Shown in pieces: positions 1 to 7,774 of a DNA stretch of 15,928 nucleotides. The notes beneath the pieces are model-generated. The model was not told where the DNA came from and ran no database searches. It worked only from the letters and a program-made list of their open reading frames with translations. Both the position numbers and the translations under genes were made by a program. Origin of the DNA: DASWOJ01 sp036398775. Lineage in GTDB: Bacteria; Pseudomonadota; Alphaproteobacteria; Acetobacterales; Acetobacteraceae. Location: contig DASWOJ010000296.1 of NCBI GenBank assembly GCA_036398775.1, forward strand, positions 1-15,928, given 5' to 3'. Every line of letters begins with the position of its first letter. Within the stretch, counting starts at the first letter, position 1.

Positions 1-2039
1 GGCGAGTCGAACCGTACGGCGCGGGTGGCCGGGTCGAAGCTAAGGCCAAGGCAGGCCTGTACGAGCGCCGGCAGGGATGCGGCTGCCCAGGCCTGCGGCG
101 TGCATGCCACTGGGTAGGACGTCGGCCCCTGGCGGGGACGGCGGGGAAAGCCGCAGAACAGTTCCGGCAACCGGTTGAGGTCCGTGGCCCGCGACGAGGC
201 ATAGATCGCCTCGAACAGCCGCGTCGTCTCCGCGCGCAGGCCCATGCGGGCCATGCCGAGCGCGATCATCGCATTGTCGTGCGGCCAGACGGAGCCGTTG
301 TGGTAGGACATCGGGTTGTAGCGCGCCTCGCCAGCCGCAAGCGTGCGTATGCCCCAGCCGGTGAACTGTCCGGCGTCCATCAGCCCTTCCACGACCTGGC
401 GGGCGCGGTCCTGCGGGATGATGCCGGTCATCAGCAGGTGTCCCGCATTGGACGAGCGGACCTGGCACTGCTGCCCGTCCCCATCCAGCGCCAGCGCATA
501 GGTGCCGAGCCGCTCGCACCAGAACCGCGCCTCGAACGCCCGCTTGAGGTCCGCGGCCTTGGCGCGCAGCTCCGCCGCCTGCCCGTCAAGCCCGATCCGC
601 GTGGCGATGGCTGCCCCGGCGACCCGCGCCGCATAGACGTAGCCCTGCACCTCGCACAACGAGATGGCGCCCCGCGCCAGCGTGCCATCGGCGTGGGACA
701 CGGCGTCGTAGCTGTCTTTCCAGCCCTGGTTGGACAGCCCGTCCTCGGTGCTGCGCTGATAGCTGACGAAGCCGTCGGCGTCCGCCCGGCGGTCCATCCA
801 GCCAAGGGCCAGGTCAATCTGCGGCCATAGCGCCTCCACGGTGGCAAGGTCGCCGGTGCGGTCCAGGTAGGCGCCCGCCAGCATGACGAACAGCGGCGTC
901 GAGTCCACGCTGCCGTAGTAGCGCCGGAACGGCACCTCGCGCAGCGCCGCCATCTCGCCGCCGCGCATCTCGTGCAGTATCTTGCCAGGCTCGGCCTCGG
1001 ATGCCGGGTCGAACTCGGTTGCCTGCTCCTGCGCGAGGTAACGCAGCACCCCCGAGGCCAGCATAGGGTCCACCGCCAGCATCAGCAGCGCGGTGATCAG
1101 CGCATCCCGCCCGAACGCGGTGCTGAACCAGGGGATGCCGGCGTAGGGGTAGGGGCCGGTCGGCTTCTCGGTGACCAGCATCCGCAGGTCGTTGGCCGAG
1201 CGCCGCATGGTCTCGTCGAACTCCTCGTGCCGGGACGAGATCTTGGCCGCGCGGGCGGTGCTGGCGCGCAGGCGGCGATTGGTGCCGACATAGGCCTCCA
1301 GGAACGCCGCACGGGGGCGGAGCGGGGCTGCGGCCTGCGGCACGCACGCCACTCCGAAGAAGATCGTCGTCTGGCCATGCGGAGGCAGTTGCAGGTCGAA
1401 CACCGCGCTCTTGGCGGTGATCGTTTGCGGCGCAGGCTCGAACGCCAGGCGCGTGGCGCGGATGACGCCGTCCAGGCCCTGGTAGGACAGCGTGACCGCG
1501 TCGTCGGCTAGAACGGCGGGAAGCATCCGGCCCCGCTGCTCTCGGCGCATCCCGCGCACCTCGAACAGGTCGGCGAAGTCTGCTTCGAACCGCAGCTCCA
1601 ACTGGACCCGGTGGTGCGCGAAGGCAAAGTTCCGGACCGCGAGCCGCCCGTGGCACATCCCGTCGCCCAAGAACAGCGAGCGCTGGACGTGGATGACGCC
1701 TTGGTCCAGCGCGTTCGCGCCGAGGTCCAGCGCCGAGGAGTTGGACAGGTCGGACGTAAGCATCACGTTGTCCATGCCGAGCGCGGAGCTGAGCAGCAGC
1801 GGACGGCGGCCGGCGAGGGTAAGGTCGAATCGGGACAGATGCCGGGTGTCCTGATGATACAGCCCGTCCGTGCCTCCCACCCCGGCAAGAATATCGCCGC
1901 CGTGGTCGAACACCCCGAAAATGTCACCGTTCTTGATCGTCCGGTAACGCCGCTCCTGCAGCGAGACGCTGGTTGAGACCGAGAATGGCTCGGGTGTCTC
2001 GACGGACGGATCAATGTCGGCGGTGGCGAGCACGTTCAT
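1..2039 (-). CDS. Amylo-alpha-1,6-glucosidase / glycogen debranching enzyme family protein (C-terminus cut by window edge)
   Basis: The reading frame runs without a stop from the ATG at 2037-2039 to the left edge, giving about 679 residues. The first ~215 residues look like the bacterial glycogen-debranching N-terminal domain (GDE_N_bis type; ...NGDIFGVFDHGG... near residue 38). The rest is an (alpha/alpha)6-barrel glucosidase domain with PWFSTAFGRDALIT near residues 302-315, GWKDSYDAVSHADG near 437-450 and YNPMSYHNGSVWPHDNAMIA near 574-593. The last two blocks are hallmarks of amylo-1,6-glucosidase-like enzymes. In this family the enzyme hydrolyses alpha-1,6 or related glucosidic bonds of glycogen or storage oligosaccharides in the cytoplasm. 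Homologues are usually a little over 700 residues, so probably only a few dozen are missing. The ATG has only a weak GAAAG-like element upstream. No glycogen synthesis gene is visible nearby, so the exact substrate is open. Confidence 0.9.
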   Translation of the reverse strand, partial: MNVLATADIDPSVETPEPFSVSTSVSLQERRYRTIKNGDIFGVFDHGGDILAGVGGTDGLYHQDTRHLSRFDLTLAGRRPLLLSSALGMDNVMLTSDLSNSSALDLGANALDQGVIHVQRSLFLGDGMCHGRLAVRNFAFAHHRVQLELRFEADFADLFEVRGMRREQRGRMLPAVLADDAVTLSYQGLDGVIRATRLAFEPAPQTITAKSAVFDLQLPPHGQTTIFFGVACVPQAAAPLRPRAAFLEAYVGTNRRLRASTARAAKISSRHEEFDETMRRSANDLRMLVTEKPTGPYPYAGIPWFSTAFGRDALITALLMLAVDPMLASGVLRYLAQEQATEFDPASEAEPGKILHEMRGGEMAALREVPFRRYYGSVDSTPLFVMLAGAYLDRTGDLATVEALWPQIDLALGWMDRRADADGFVSYQRSTEDGLSNQGWKDSYDAVSHADGTLARGAISLCEVQGYVYAARVAGAAIATRIGLDGQAAELRAKAADLKRAFEARFWCERLGTYALALDGDGQQCQVRSSNAGHLLMTGIIPQDRARQVVEGLMDAGQFTGWGIRTLAAGEARYNPMSYHNGSVWPHDNAMIALGMARMGLRAETTRLFEAIYASSRATDLNRLPELFCGFPRRPRQGPTSYPVACTPQAWAAASLPALVQACLGLSFDPATRAVRFDS

Positions 2040-2430
2040 TGGGATGAACTTTCGTCTGTGATTCAATTCGGACCGGCGGGGACCGCGCGTTACGGTCCGG
2101 TGCGGGACGGCACGCCATCGGTTTGCATTACGTCCGCTTGAAAGGCCAGTAGCCTTCAGTTAGCAACATTAGCCAATTGTTAAGCTGGCATTAGATCAAC
2201 ACGCTTGCACCCCTTGGCGCCCGGCGCGTCGGGTCTTGCGTGACGCCACCCATCCAATATGACAGCTCTAAATCAGCCTGCGCTACGTTGGCTGTGGACT
2301 GGACCAGCAGGCTTTCCCCATCCTAGGACGCGGCGTCCCGTGCCAACGCGCACCGCACCAGGTTTGTAGCCTTTATCAGGCCAGACAGACCGCAGTAGGC
2401 GTTTCGCCACGGCCTGCTAGACCAGAGGTT
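2040..2430. other. Gene-free interval between cfa and the debranching enzyme
   Basis: I find no convincing coding frame in these ~390 bases. It must hold the promoter of the debranching enzyme (minus strand, to the left) and any terminator of cfa (ending at 2431). The stretch around 2160-2200 is clearly richer in A+T than its surroundings. It carries CATTAG twice (2167-2172 and 2189-2194) flanking CCAATTGTTAAGCTGG, which could be a regulator or promoter site. A 7-bp inverted repeat AGCCTGC/GCAGGCT lies at 2275-2281 and 2307-2313; it lacks a T-run, so I do not call it a terminator. No tRNA or known RNA was recognised. Confidence 0.6.
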
Positions 2431-3675
2431 TCAAGCACCGCCGTCTCCGTGCGCCATGGCTTGTTGCGCGGCGGCGCGGGCCGGAGCCGGATGCACCCGG
2501 CCCGTCATGTAGTCGCGGGCCAGCGGGGTTGCCCCCTTCCGCCGGGTCAACTGCATCTGGAACACCATGCTGGTGCGCTCGCGGAACCCGACCTCGCACA
2601 TCGCCAGGTAGAACTCCCACATCCGGAAGAACCGCTCGCCCTGCATCCGCACCGCCTCCGCCCGGTTCGCAACGAAGCGCTCGCGCCAGCGCAGCAGGGT
2701 TTCGGCGTAGTGCAGGTGCATGATCTCGATGTCCGTCACCAGCAGGCCGCTGCGCTCGACCGACGCAAGCACCTCGGACAACGACGGGATCGCGGCACCG
2801 GGGAAGATGCGCTTCTGGATGAATGGGTTGATCGGTCCCGGCGTGCCGCTATCGCCGATGGAGTGCAGCAACGCCACCCCGTCCTCGCGCAGCAGGCCGC
2901 GGACGCTGGCGAAGTAGGCGTCATAGCTGGCGCGGCCGACATGCTCGAACATGCCGACCGAGACGATGCGGTCGTAAGTCCCGGTCTCCTGCCGGTAATC
3001 GCGTAGCGCGAAACGCACCTGGTCGGCCATCCCGGCACCGGCAGCCCGCCCCGTGCTCTCCCGGTGCTGCTCGGCGCTCAGCGTGATGCCGGTCACGTCG
3101 GCGCCGGCGTCCCCGGCCAGGAACAGCGCCAGCCCGCCCCATCCGGAGCCGATGTCGAGCACCCGCAGCCCCGGCCGGTCCAGCAGCAGCTTGGCCGCAA
3201 TGCGCCGCTTCTTCTCGGCCTGCGCAGCTTCCAGGGTCACAGCCGGGCTGGTGAAGTAGGCGCATGAGTACTGGCGGTCCGCATCCAGGAACAGGTCGTA
3301 GAACTCGGGCGATAGGTCGTAATGGTGTGCGACGTTGCGCCGGGCACGGCTGATCCGGATGCGCGGACGCCACACCGGCAGCGCAGCCGCCCAGTTCAGC
3401 GGGTGCCCCGGCGGCAAGCCGTCCAGGTTGCGGGCGAGCAAGGTCAGCAATCCCGCCGCCGATCCCTGCTCGATCACGAGCGTGCCGTCGGCATACGCCT
3501 CGCCCAGGGACAGCTTCGGGTTGAGCGCAAGGCTAGTGCCAAGGCCCGGACGGGTCAGGCGGATGACTTGGGAGGGCAGGCTGCCATCACCGATGCGATG
3601 CTGGCGCCCCCGGCTGTCAACCACCACCATGCTTCCGGACCGGATCACCGAACGCAGAAATGCGGCAAACAGCAT
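2431..3675 (-). CDS. cfa: Cyclopropane-fatty-acyl-phospholipid synthase (SAM-dependent)
   Basis: This 414-residue protein transfers a methylene group from S-adenosylmethionine to the cis double bond of unsaturated acyl chains in membrane phospholipids. An N-terminal domain (about 1-110) precedes a class I methyltransferase fold. Visible motifs are HHYDLS near 117, QYSCAYF at 135-141, the SAM-binding VLDIGSGWGG at 172-181, MFEHVG at 242-247 and HSIGD at 271. Cys360 in YLAMCEVGFRERT corresponds to the active-site cysteine of E. coli Cfa. Length is close to E. coli Cfa (382). I chose the ATG at 3673-3675 because AGGGAAG lies 8 nt upstream; the longer frame would need a GTG at 3700-3702 without such a site. 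A perfect dyad (3691-3712) touches the ribosome binding site. The gene appears monocistronic. Paralogues act in other lipid modifications, but the motif set favours true Cfa. Confidence 0.92.
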   Translation of the reverse strand: MLFAAFLRSVIRSGSMVVVDSRGRQHRIGDGSLPSQVIRLTRPGLGTSLALNPKLSLGEAYADGTLVIEQGSAAGLLTLLARNLDGLPPGHPLNWAAALPVWRPRIRISRARRNVAHHYDLSPEFYDLFLDADRQYSCAYFTSPAVTLEAAQAEKKRRIAAKLLLDRPGLRVLDIGSGWGGLALFLAGDAGADVTGITLSAEQHRESTGRAAGAGMADQVRFALRDYRQETGTYDRIVSVGMFEHVGRASYDAYFASVRGLLREDGVALLHSIGDSGTPGPINPFIQKRIFPGAAIPSLSEVLASVERSGLLVTDIEIMHLHYAETLLRWRERFVANRAEAVRMQGERFFRMWEFYLAMCEVGFRERTSMVFQMQLTRRKGATPLARDYMTGRVHPAPARAAAQQAMAHGDGGA

Positions 3676-3690
3676 TGGATGCGCTTCCCT

Positions 3691-3712
3691 GCACGGCGCC
3701 ACGGCGCCGTGC
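3691..3712. promoter_or_regulatory. Perfect 22-bp dyad abutting the cfa ribosome binding site
   Basis: GCACGGCGCC and GGCGCCGTGC are exact inverted repeats separated by two bases (AC). The dyad ends directly next to the complement of the cfa Shine-Dalgarno (3684-3690). As DNA it could be an operator. In the cfa 5' leader it would fold as a very stable G+C stem just upstream of the ribosome binding site. The dyad is seen; its function is inferred. Confidence 0.4.
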
Positions 3713-3782
3713 GATGTGCCGGCGCCGCGGCGGGCGCCCCATTCCCAATTAAGGCAAAAGCGGCGGGCACAGGAAATGGTGG

Positions 3783-3808
3783 CGGCGGCACAAACCGCTG
3801 TGCCGCCG
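3783..3808 (-). terminator. Strong hairpin downstream of the molybdopterin-subunit gene
   Basis: CGGCGGCACA and TGTGCCGCCG pair perfectly over 10 bp with a 6-nt loop. The hairpin lies about 77 nt beyond the stop codon at 3886 on the minus strand. On that strand a short ATTTCC follows about 4 nt later and CTTTTGCC further on, so it lacks a canonical U-run. It may act as a weak intrinsic terminator or an mRNA 3'-end stabiliser for the transporter/molybdoenzyme transcript. Confidence 0.4.
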
Positions 3809-3885
3809 TCCCCGGGAGTTCACAATTCCAAGACCGCCATTGACTTGCATGACCTTGCCTTGGCTAGGGACCGTCCATCGTCACC

Positions 3886-6189
3886 TCAGCGATCCGACGC
3901 CGCACGCAGCGCCGCCCATACCCTCTGCGCCGATGCCGGCATGTCCAGCCGTTGCACTCCCGCCGGCCACAGCGCATCCAGCACCGCATTCATCGCTGCC
4001 GGCAGCGACCCGGTAGTTCCGGCCTCGCCGGCACCCTTCGCGCCCAGCGCGTTGTTCGGCGAGGGCACCGGACGCTCCATCAGGGTGATGCCCGGCAGCA
4101 GCTCCGCGTGCGGCATGGCGTAGTCCATGAAGCTGCCGGACAGGAGCTGCCCGCCCTCGTCATACACGCACTGCTCGCCCAGCACCTGGCCAAGTCCCTG
4201 GGCGATGCCGCCCATGATCTGCCCATCCAGCAGGGTATGGTTCAGCACCACGCCGCAATCGTCCACCGCGACGTAGCGCTGCAGCGACACCTCGCCGGTG
4301 TCCGGGTCAACCTCGACCTCGGCGACGTGGGCGCCGGAGGGGTAGGCGCGGCTGGCGGGCAGGGCGGTCGTGGTGTCCAGCGGGCCGCTTTCCTGGCCCT
4401 CCGCCGGGCGGGCCAGCTCCAGCAGAGTCACGACGCGGTCAGTGCCGACGATGCGGTAGGCGCCGGCCTGGTATTCGATGTCGGACGGCGCGGCTTCCAG
4501 AGCGTCGGAGGCGAGGTCCATGCCCTTGCGTATCACCTCCTGCGCCGCGACCGCCGTGGCGGCGCCGTGCGACAGCATGGAGCGGGAGGCAAAGGCGCCG
4601 CCGCCGAACAGCGGCAGGCCGTCCGGGTCGCCCTGATGCAGCGTGATCTCGGCGGGGTCGAGGCCCAGGATGCCGGCGACGATCTCCGGGAACACGGTCT
4701 CATGGCCCTGCCCGGAGGAGTGCGTCACGTTGTGGACGCGCACGCCGCCCGCGGGGTCGAAGGTGATCGCCACCTCGTCGCGCGGCACCACACCGCCGGA
4801 CGGCTCCACGAATACGCCGACGCCGATGCCACGCAGCTTGCCACGGGTTACGGCCTCGGCCCGCCGTGCCTCGAAGCCAGCCCAGTCCGCGGCCTCGGTC
4901 GCCATGTCGAGCAGGCCCGGGTAGTCGCCGCTGTCGTAGGTCGCCGCCATCGGGCCGCCGGTGGGCAGGGTGTAGGGGAAGGCGTCCGCCGGCAGCAGGT
5001 TCAGCCGCCGCAGCGCCAGGCGGTCGCGGCCCAGTTGGTGCGCCGCCTCGTCCACCAGGCGCTCAATGGCATAGGCCATGTCGGGACGACCGGCGCCGCG
5101 GTAGGCGGTGATCGGCACGGTGTTGGTCAGCGCCAGGCGGTGCCGGCCATAGACCGCAGGGATGCGGTAGGGTCCGCTGCACATCATCGCCGGGTTGAGC
5201 GTGGAGATCAGCGGTCCCGTCGCCACGGGGTAGGCGCCCTGGTCGCACACCCAGCGGTGGCGGATCGCCAGAAACCGGCCCTCGGCGTCCAGCGCCAGCT
5301 CGCCGTGCATGCGCAGGCCGCGTCCGTGGTAGTCGCTGAGGAAGGTCTCGGACCGGCTCGCCGTCCACTTCACCGGCCGACCCGTCAGCTTCGCCGCCAG
5401 CGCCAGCGCCGCATACTCCGGATAGGCGGCGCCGCGTATGCCGAAACCGCCGCCCACGTCCTGCGCCCGCACGCGCACCTTGCCTGGCGGCAAGCCGGTC
5501 AGGCCGCAGAGCGAATCCCGCAGCGCCACCATGCCCTGCGTCGCCGTCCACAGGTCCAGCGTGTCGCCGTCCCAGCGGGCCAGCGCCGCCTTCGGCTCCA
5601 TCGGGTTGCCTACGACGCGGTCGCTGGTCAGGTCCAGCTCGACCACATGCGCCGCCCCGGCGAATGCGGCCTCCACGCTGCCGGCGTCGCCATACTCGTA
5701 GTCGAAGCACAGATTGCCGGGCACGTCGGGGTGCAGTTGCGGCGCACCCTCCTCCAGCGCCGCATCCATGTCGGACACGGCCGGCAGCGTCTCGTAGTCC
5801 ACCATCACCAGCTCGGCCGCGTCCTGCGCCTGCGCCGCGGTTTCCGCCACGATCAGCGCGACGGGATCGCCGACGTAACGCGCGCGGTCCTGGGCCAGCG
5901 ACGGGGCCTGCGGAGTCAGCAGCGACATGCCGTCCCGCCCCTTGTAGGGCAGCGCCGCCTTGCCGCGGCCATACCCGGCCGCCGCGGCGTCCGCGCCGGT
6001 CAGCACGGCGACGACGCCCGGCGCCTCCCGTGCCGCCGCGATGTCCACCGACACGATGCGGGCATGGGCATGGTCGGAACGCAGGAACGCCGCGTAGGCC
6101 TGGCCCGGCAGGTTCCAATCCGACGTGTAACGCCCGGTGCCGGTCAGCAGCCGCGCATCCTCGCGCCGGCCGATATAGGGATAGCTCAA
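3886..6189 (-). CDS. Xanthine dehydrogenase family molybdopterin-binding subunit (CoxL-like, form II type)
   Basis: This 767-residue protein matches the large, molybdenum-cofactor-binding subunit of the xanthine oxidase/CO dehydrogenase family. The N-terminal Ald_Xan_dh_C-type segment starts at YIGRREDARLLTGTGRY (5-21). Cofactor-binding GGGFGIRG is at 246-253 and the C-terminal GAGEAG at 719-724 supplies the conserved glutamate (E722). The active-site loop reads AYRGAGR (362-368), the form II signature. It lacks the cysteine of the AYXCSFR loop that binds copper in true CO dehydrogenase, so a CO-oxidising role is unlikely. Such enzymes hydroxylate N-heterocycles, aldehydes or similar carbon centres. 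The start is a TTG with AGGAG 8 nt upstream. It lies 43 nt after the MFS gene, probably in one transcript. No [2Fe-2S] or FAD subunit gene adjoins it, and none is fused. Confidence 0.9.
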   Translation of the reverse strand: MSYPYIGRREDARLLTGTGRYTSDWNLPGQAYAAFLRSDHAHARIVSVDIAAAREAPGVVAVLTGADAAAAGYGRGKAALPYKGRDGMSLLTPQAPSLAQDRARYVGDPVALIVAETAAQAQDAAELVMVDYETLPAVSDMDAALEEGAPQLHPDVPGNLCFDYEYGDAGSVEAAFAGAAHVVELDLTSDRVVGNPMEPKAALARWDGDTLDLWTATQGMVALRDSLCGLTGLPPGKVRVRAQDVGGGFGIRGAAYPEYAALALAAKLTGRPVKWTASRSETFLSDYHGRGLRMHGELALDAEGRFLAIRHRWVCDQGAYPVATGPLISTLNPAMMCSGPYRIPAVYGRHRLALTNTVPITAYRGAGRPDMAYAIERLVDEAAHQLGRDRLALRRLNLLPADAFPYTLPTGGPMAATYDSGDYPGLLDMATEAADWAGFEARRAEAVTRGKLRGIGVGVFVEPSGGVVPRDEVAITFDPAGGVRVHNVTHSSGQGHETVFPEIVAGILGLDPAEITLHQGDPDGLPLFGGGAFASRSMLSHGAATAVAAQEVIRKGMDLASDALEAAPSDIEYQAGAYRIVGTDRVVTLLELARPAEGQESGPLDTTTALPASRAYPSGAHVAEVEVDPDTGEVSLQRYVAVDDCGVVLNHTLLDGQIMGGIAQGLGQVLGEQCVYDEGGQLLSGSFMDYAMPHAELLPGITLMERPVPSPNNALGAKGAGEAGTTGSLPAAMNAVLDALWPAGVQRLDMPASAQRVWAALRAASDR

Positions 6190-6232
6190 GACTTGGTCTC
6201 CTGGACAGGAAGCGGGGATGTGGGGCGGGTTG

Positions 6233-7618
6233 CTACCCCGTCCACCCCGGGACCCCTGCCGGAGCCTCCGTTTCGCCGGGGTCGGCGGCGACCTCCTCCA
6301 GCCGGCGCCCGCTCGCCTCGACGCCGAGGATCAGCACCGTGGCGATCAGCACCGCCAGCAGCCCCACCATCAGCGCCAGCACGCCGCCGACGCCGTAGGC
6401 GGTGAACAACGGCACCACCAGGAACGGGGTCAGCACCGTAGCGCCGCGGCCGAAGGTGTTGCAGATGCCGGACGCGCGCAGCCGAACTTCGGTCGGGAAA
6501 AGCTCCGGGATGTAAACGCCGAACAGCACTGCGACCAGCACATAGATCGGCACCGTCAACGCCAGCCCCGCCACCGGCAGCCACACCGGGTCGTGCACGA
6601 AGGGGTAGATGCAGCCGAACAGCATGGACAAGGCCGCGGCGCCGACGATCATCCGCCGCCGGCCCATGCGGTCCACCAGCAGCGCCCCGATCAGCGACCC
6701 GGCCGGCGCTCCCAGCGCCATGATGAGCGAGTAGCCGAACGAGGTCGCCACCGATAAGCCCTGCTTGGCGAAGAAGGTCGGCAGCCAGGTGATGAAGCCG
6801 TAGATCAGCGTGTTGACGACCACCAGGCTGATGCAGCCCAGCACCATGCGGCCCAGCAGCGGCGGGGCGAGCAAGGTTGACAGCGCCCGCGACGGAGCCG
6901 AGCCGGGGGGCGGTGCCGGTGGCGGCAGGGGGGCACCGCCGGACGCTTCGCGCTCGATGGTTGCCAGCAGCGCCTCGGCTTCCCTGAGGCGGCCGACGCT
7001 TTCGAGCCAGCGCGGGCTTTCGGGCAGGCTCTTGCGCGCCCGCCAGACCAGGAGCGCCCCGACGCCGCCCAGGATGAACATCGCCCGCCAGCCCAGCGCC
7101 GGCACCAGCGCCCAGGCCACCAGCGCCGAAACCGGCAGGCCGGTGACGACGAACACCGCGACCAGGCCGAGCCAGCGGCCCCGGTGCGCCGGCGGCACGA
7201 ACTCGGTCATGGTGGAGTAGCCCACCACGTTCTCCGCCCCGAGGCCCAGGCCCATGACGAAGCGCAGCGCGATCAGCACGGCCATGTTGGGCGCGAACGC
7301 CGCGGCCAGCGACGCCAGGCCGAACACTGCCAGGTTGGCCTGGTAGGTGAAGCGCCGGCCGTAGCGGTCCCCCAGGAACCCCGTCAGCAGCGAGCCGAGC
7401 ATCATGCCCAGGAAAGTGCTGGACACGAAGGCCGCGTTCTCCCCGAGGGTGGAGAACCCCGACCGCAGCGTGGTCCCCAGCACCGCGGCACCCAGGTAGA
7501 TGTCGAAGCCGTCGAAGAACATGCCAAGGCCGATCAGCCGCAGGATGCGATGGTGGAAGGCCGACATCGGCAGCCGGTCCAGCCGCGCCCCGGCGTTCAC
7601 GCTTGCTGTTGCGCTCAT
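6233..7618 (-). CDS. MFS transporter (metabolite:H+ symporter / sugar-porter-like)
   Basis: This 461-residue inner-membrane protein has about 12 hydrophobic segments. MFS signatures occur at the equivalent loops of both halves: GDRYGRR at 83-89 and DRMGRRR at 316-322. It also has PESPRWL at 199-205 and PELFPTEVR at 371-379, as in the sugar-porter and aromatic-acid/metabolite symporter branches. TM1 carries FFDGFDIYLG (34-43), common in aromatic acid:H+ symporters. The central cytoplasmic loop (about 206-250) contains a proline-rich stretch (PPPAPPP). The ATG at 7616-7618 has GGGAGG 6 nt upstream; the frame could extend to 7849, but those residues are not transporter-like and cross the divergent promoter region. 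It probably imports the substrate of the downstream CoxL-like enzyme. The substrate cannot be read from sequence. Confidence 0.9.
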   Translation of the reverse strand: MSATASVNAGARLDRLPMSAFHHRILRLIGLGMFFDGFDIYLGAAVLGTTLRSGFSTLGENAAFVSSTFLGMMLGSLLTGFLGDRYGRRFTYQANLAVFGLASLAAAFAPNMAVLIALRFVMGLGLGAENVVGYSTMTEFVPPAHRGRWLGLVAVFVVTGLPVSALVAWALVPALGWRAMFILGGVGALLVWRARKSLPESPRWLESVGRLREAEALLATIEREASGGAPLPPPAPPPGSAPSRALSTLLAPPLLGRMVLGCISLVVVNTLIYGFITWLPTFFAKQGLSVATSFGYSLIMALGAPAGSLIGALLVDRMGRRRMIVGAAALSMLFGCIYPFVHDPVWLPVAGLALTVPIYVLVAVLFGVYIPELFPTEVRLRASGICNTFGRGATVLTPFLVVPLFTAYGVGGVLALMVGLLAVLIATVLILGVEASGRRLEEVAADPGETEAPAGVPGWTG

Positions 7619-7774
7619 CCACGTCCTCCCGATGGCGGCCGTGCCGCTGCCGGCCCGTCCTGATTCGCCGCACGATGGCCGCTCCACGGATGGGCTGCAA
7701 TGCCCCTGGCGTGGCCTGGCCCATGCGCGGGCTGCATGGTAGGGCGTGCCGCACCTATAAGAAGGCAGGGGCGC
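7619..7774. promoter_or_regulatory. Divergent promoter region between the MFS gene and the alpha/beta hydrolase
   Basis: These 156 bp separate the two divergent start codons, so they must contain both promoters, or a promoter on one side plus distal elements. On the plus strand TATAAG at 7756-7761 resembles a -10 box but has no good -35 partner. It sits so close to the ATG at 7775 that the transcript would be almost leaderless. On the minus strand TTGCAG followed 17 nt later by CATCGT is a weak match. No clear operator dyad was found. Confidence 0.4.

Noticed and set aside
814..1656. Minus-strand 280-codon frame inside the debranching enzyme
   Set aside because: Out of phase with the long frame that carries all the glucosidase motifs; composition is arginine- and alanine-rich with no domain.
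3886..6189. Genuine aerobic CO dehydrogenase large subunit (coxL)
   Set aside because: The loop is AYRGAGR and lacks the copper-ligand cysteine of form I CODH, and coxS and coxM are missing.
3952..6405. Plus-strand open frame of 817 codons opposite the molybdopterin subunit
   Set aside because: It is antisense to a clear CoxL-like protein. Its translation is dominated by R, H, Q, A and G with no domain, as expected when G+C-rich coding DNA is read on the opposite strand.
6186..7754. Minus-strand 522-codon frame overlapping the MFS gene in another phase
   Set aside because: The translation is low-complexity (R, G, A, P-rich) while the other phase gives a full MFS transporter with both signature loops.
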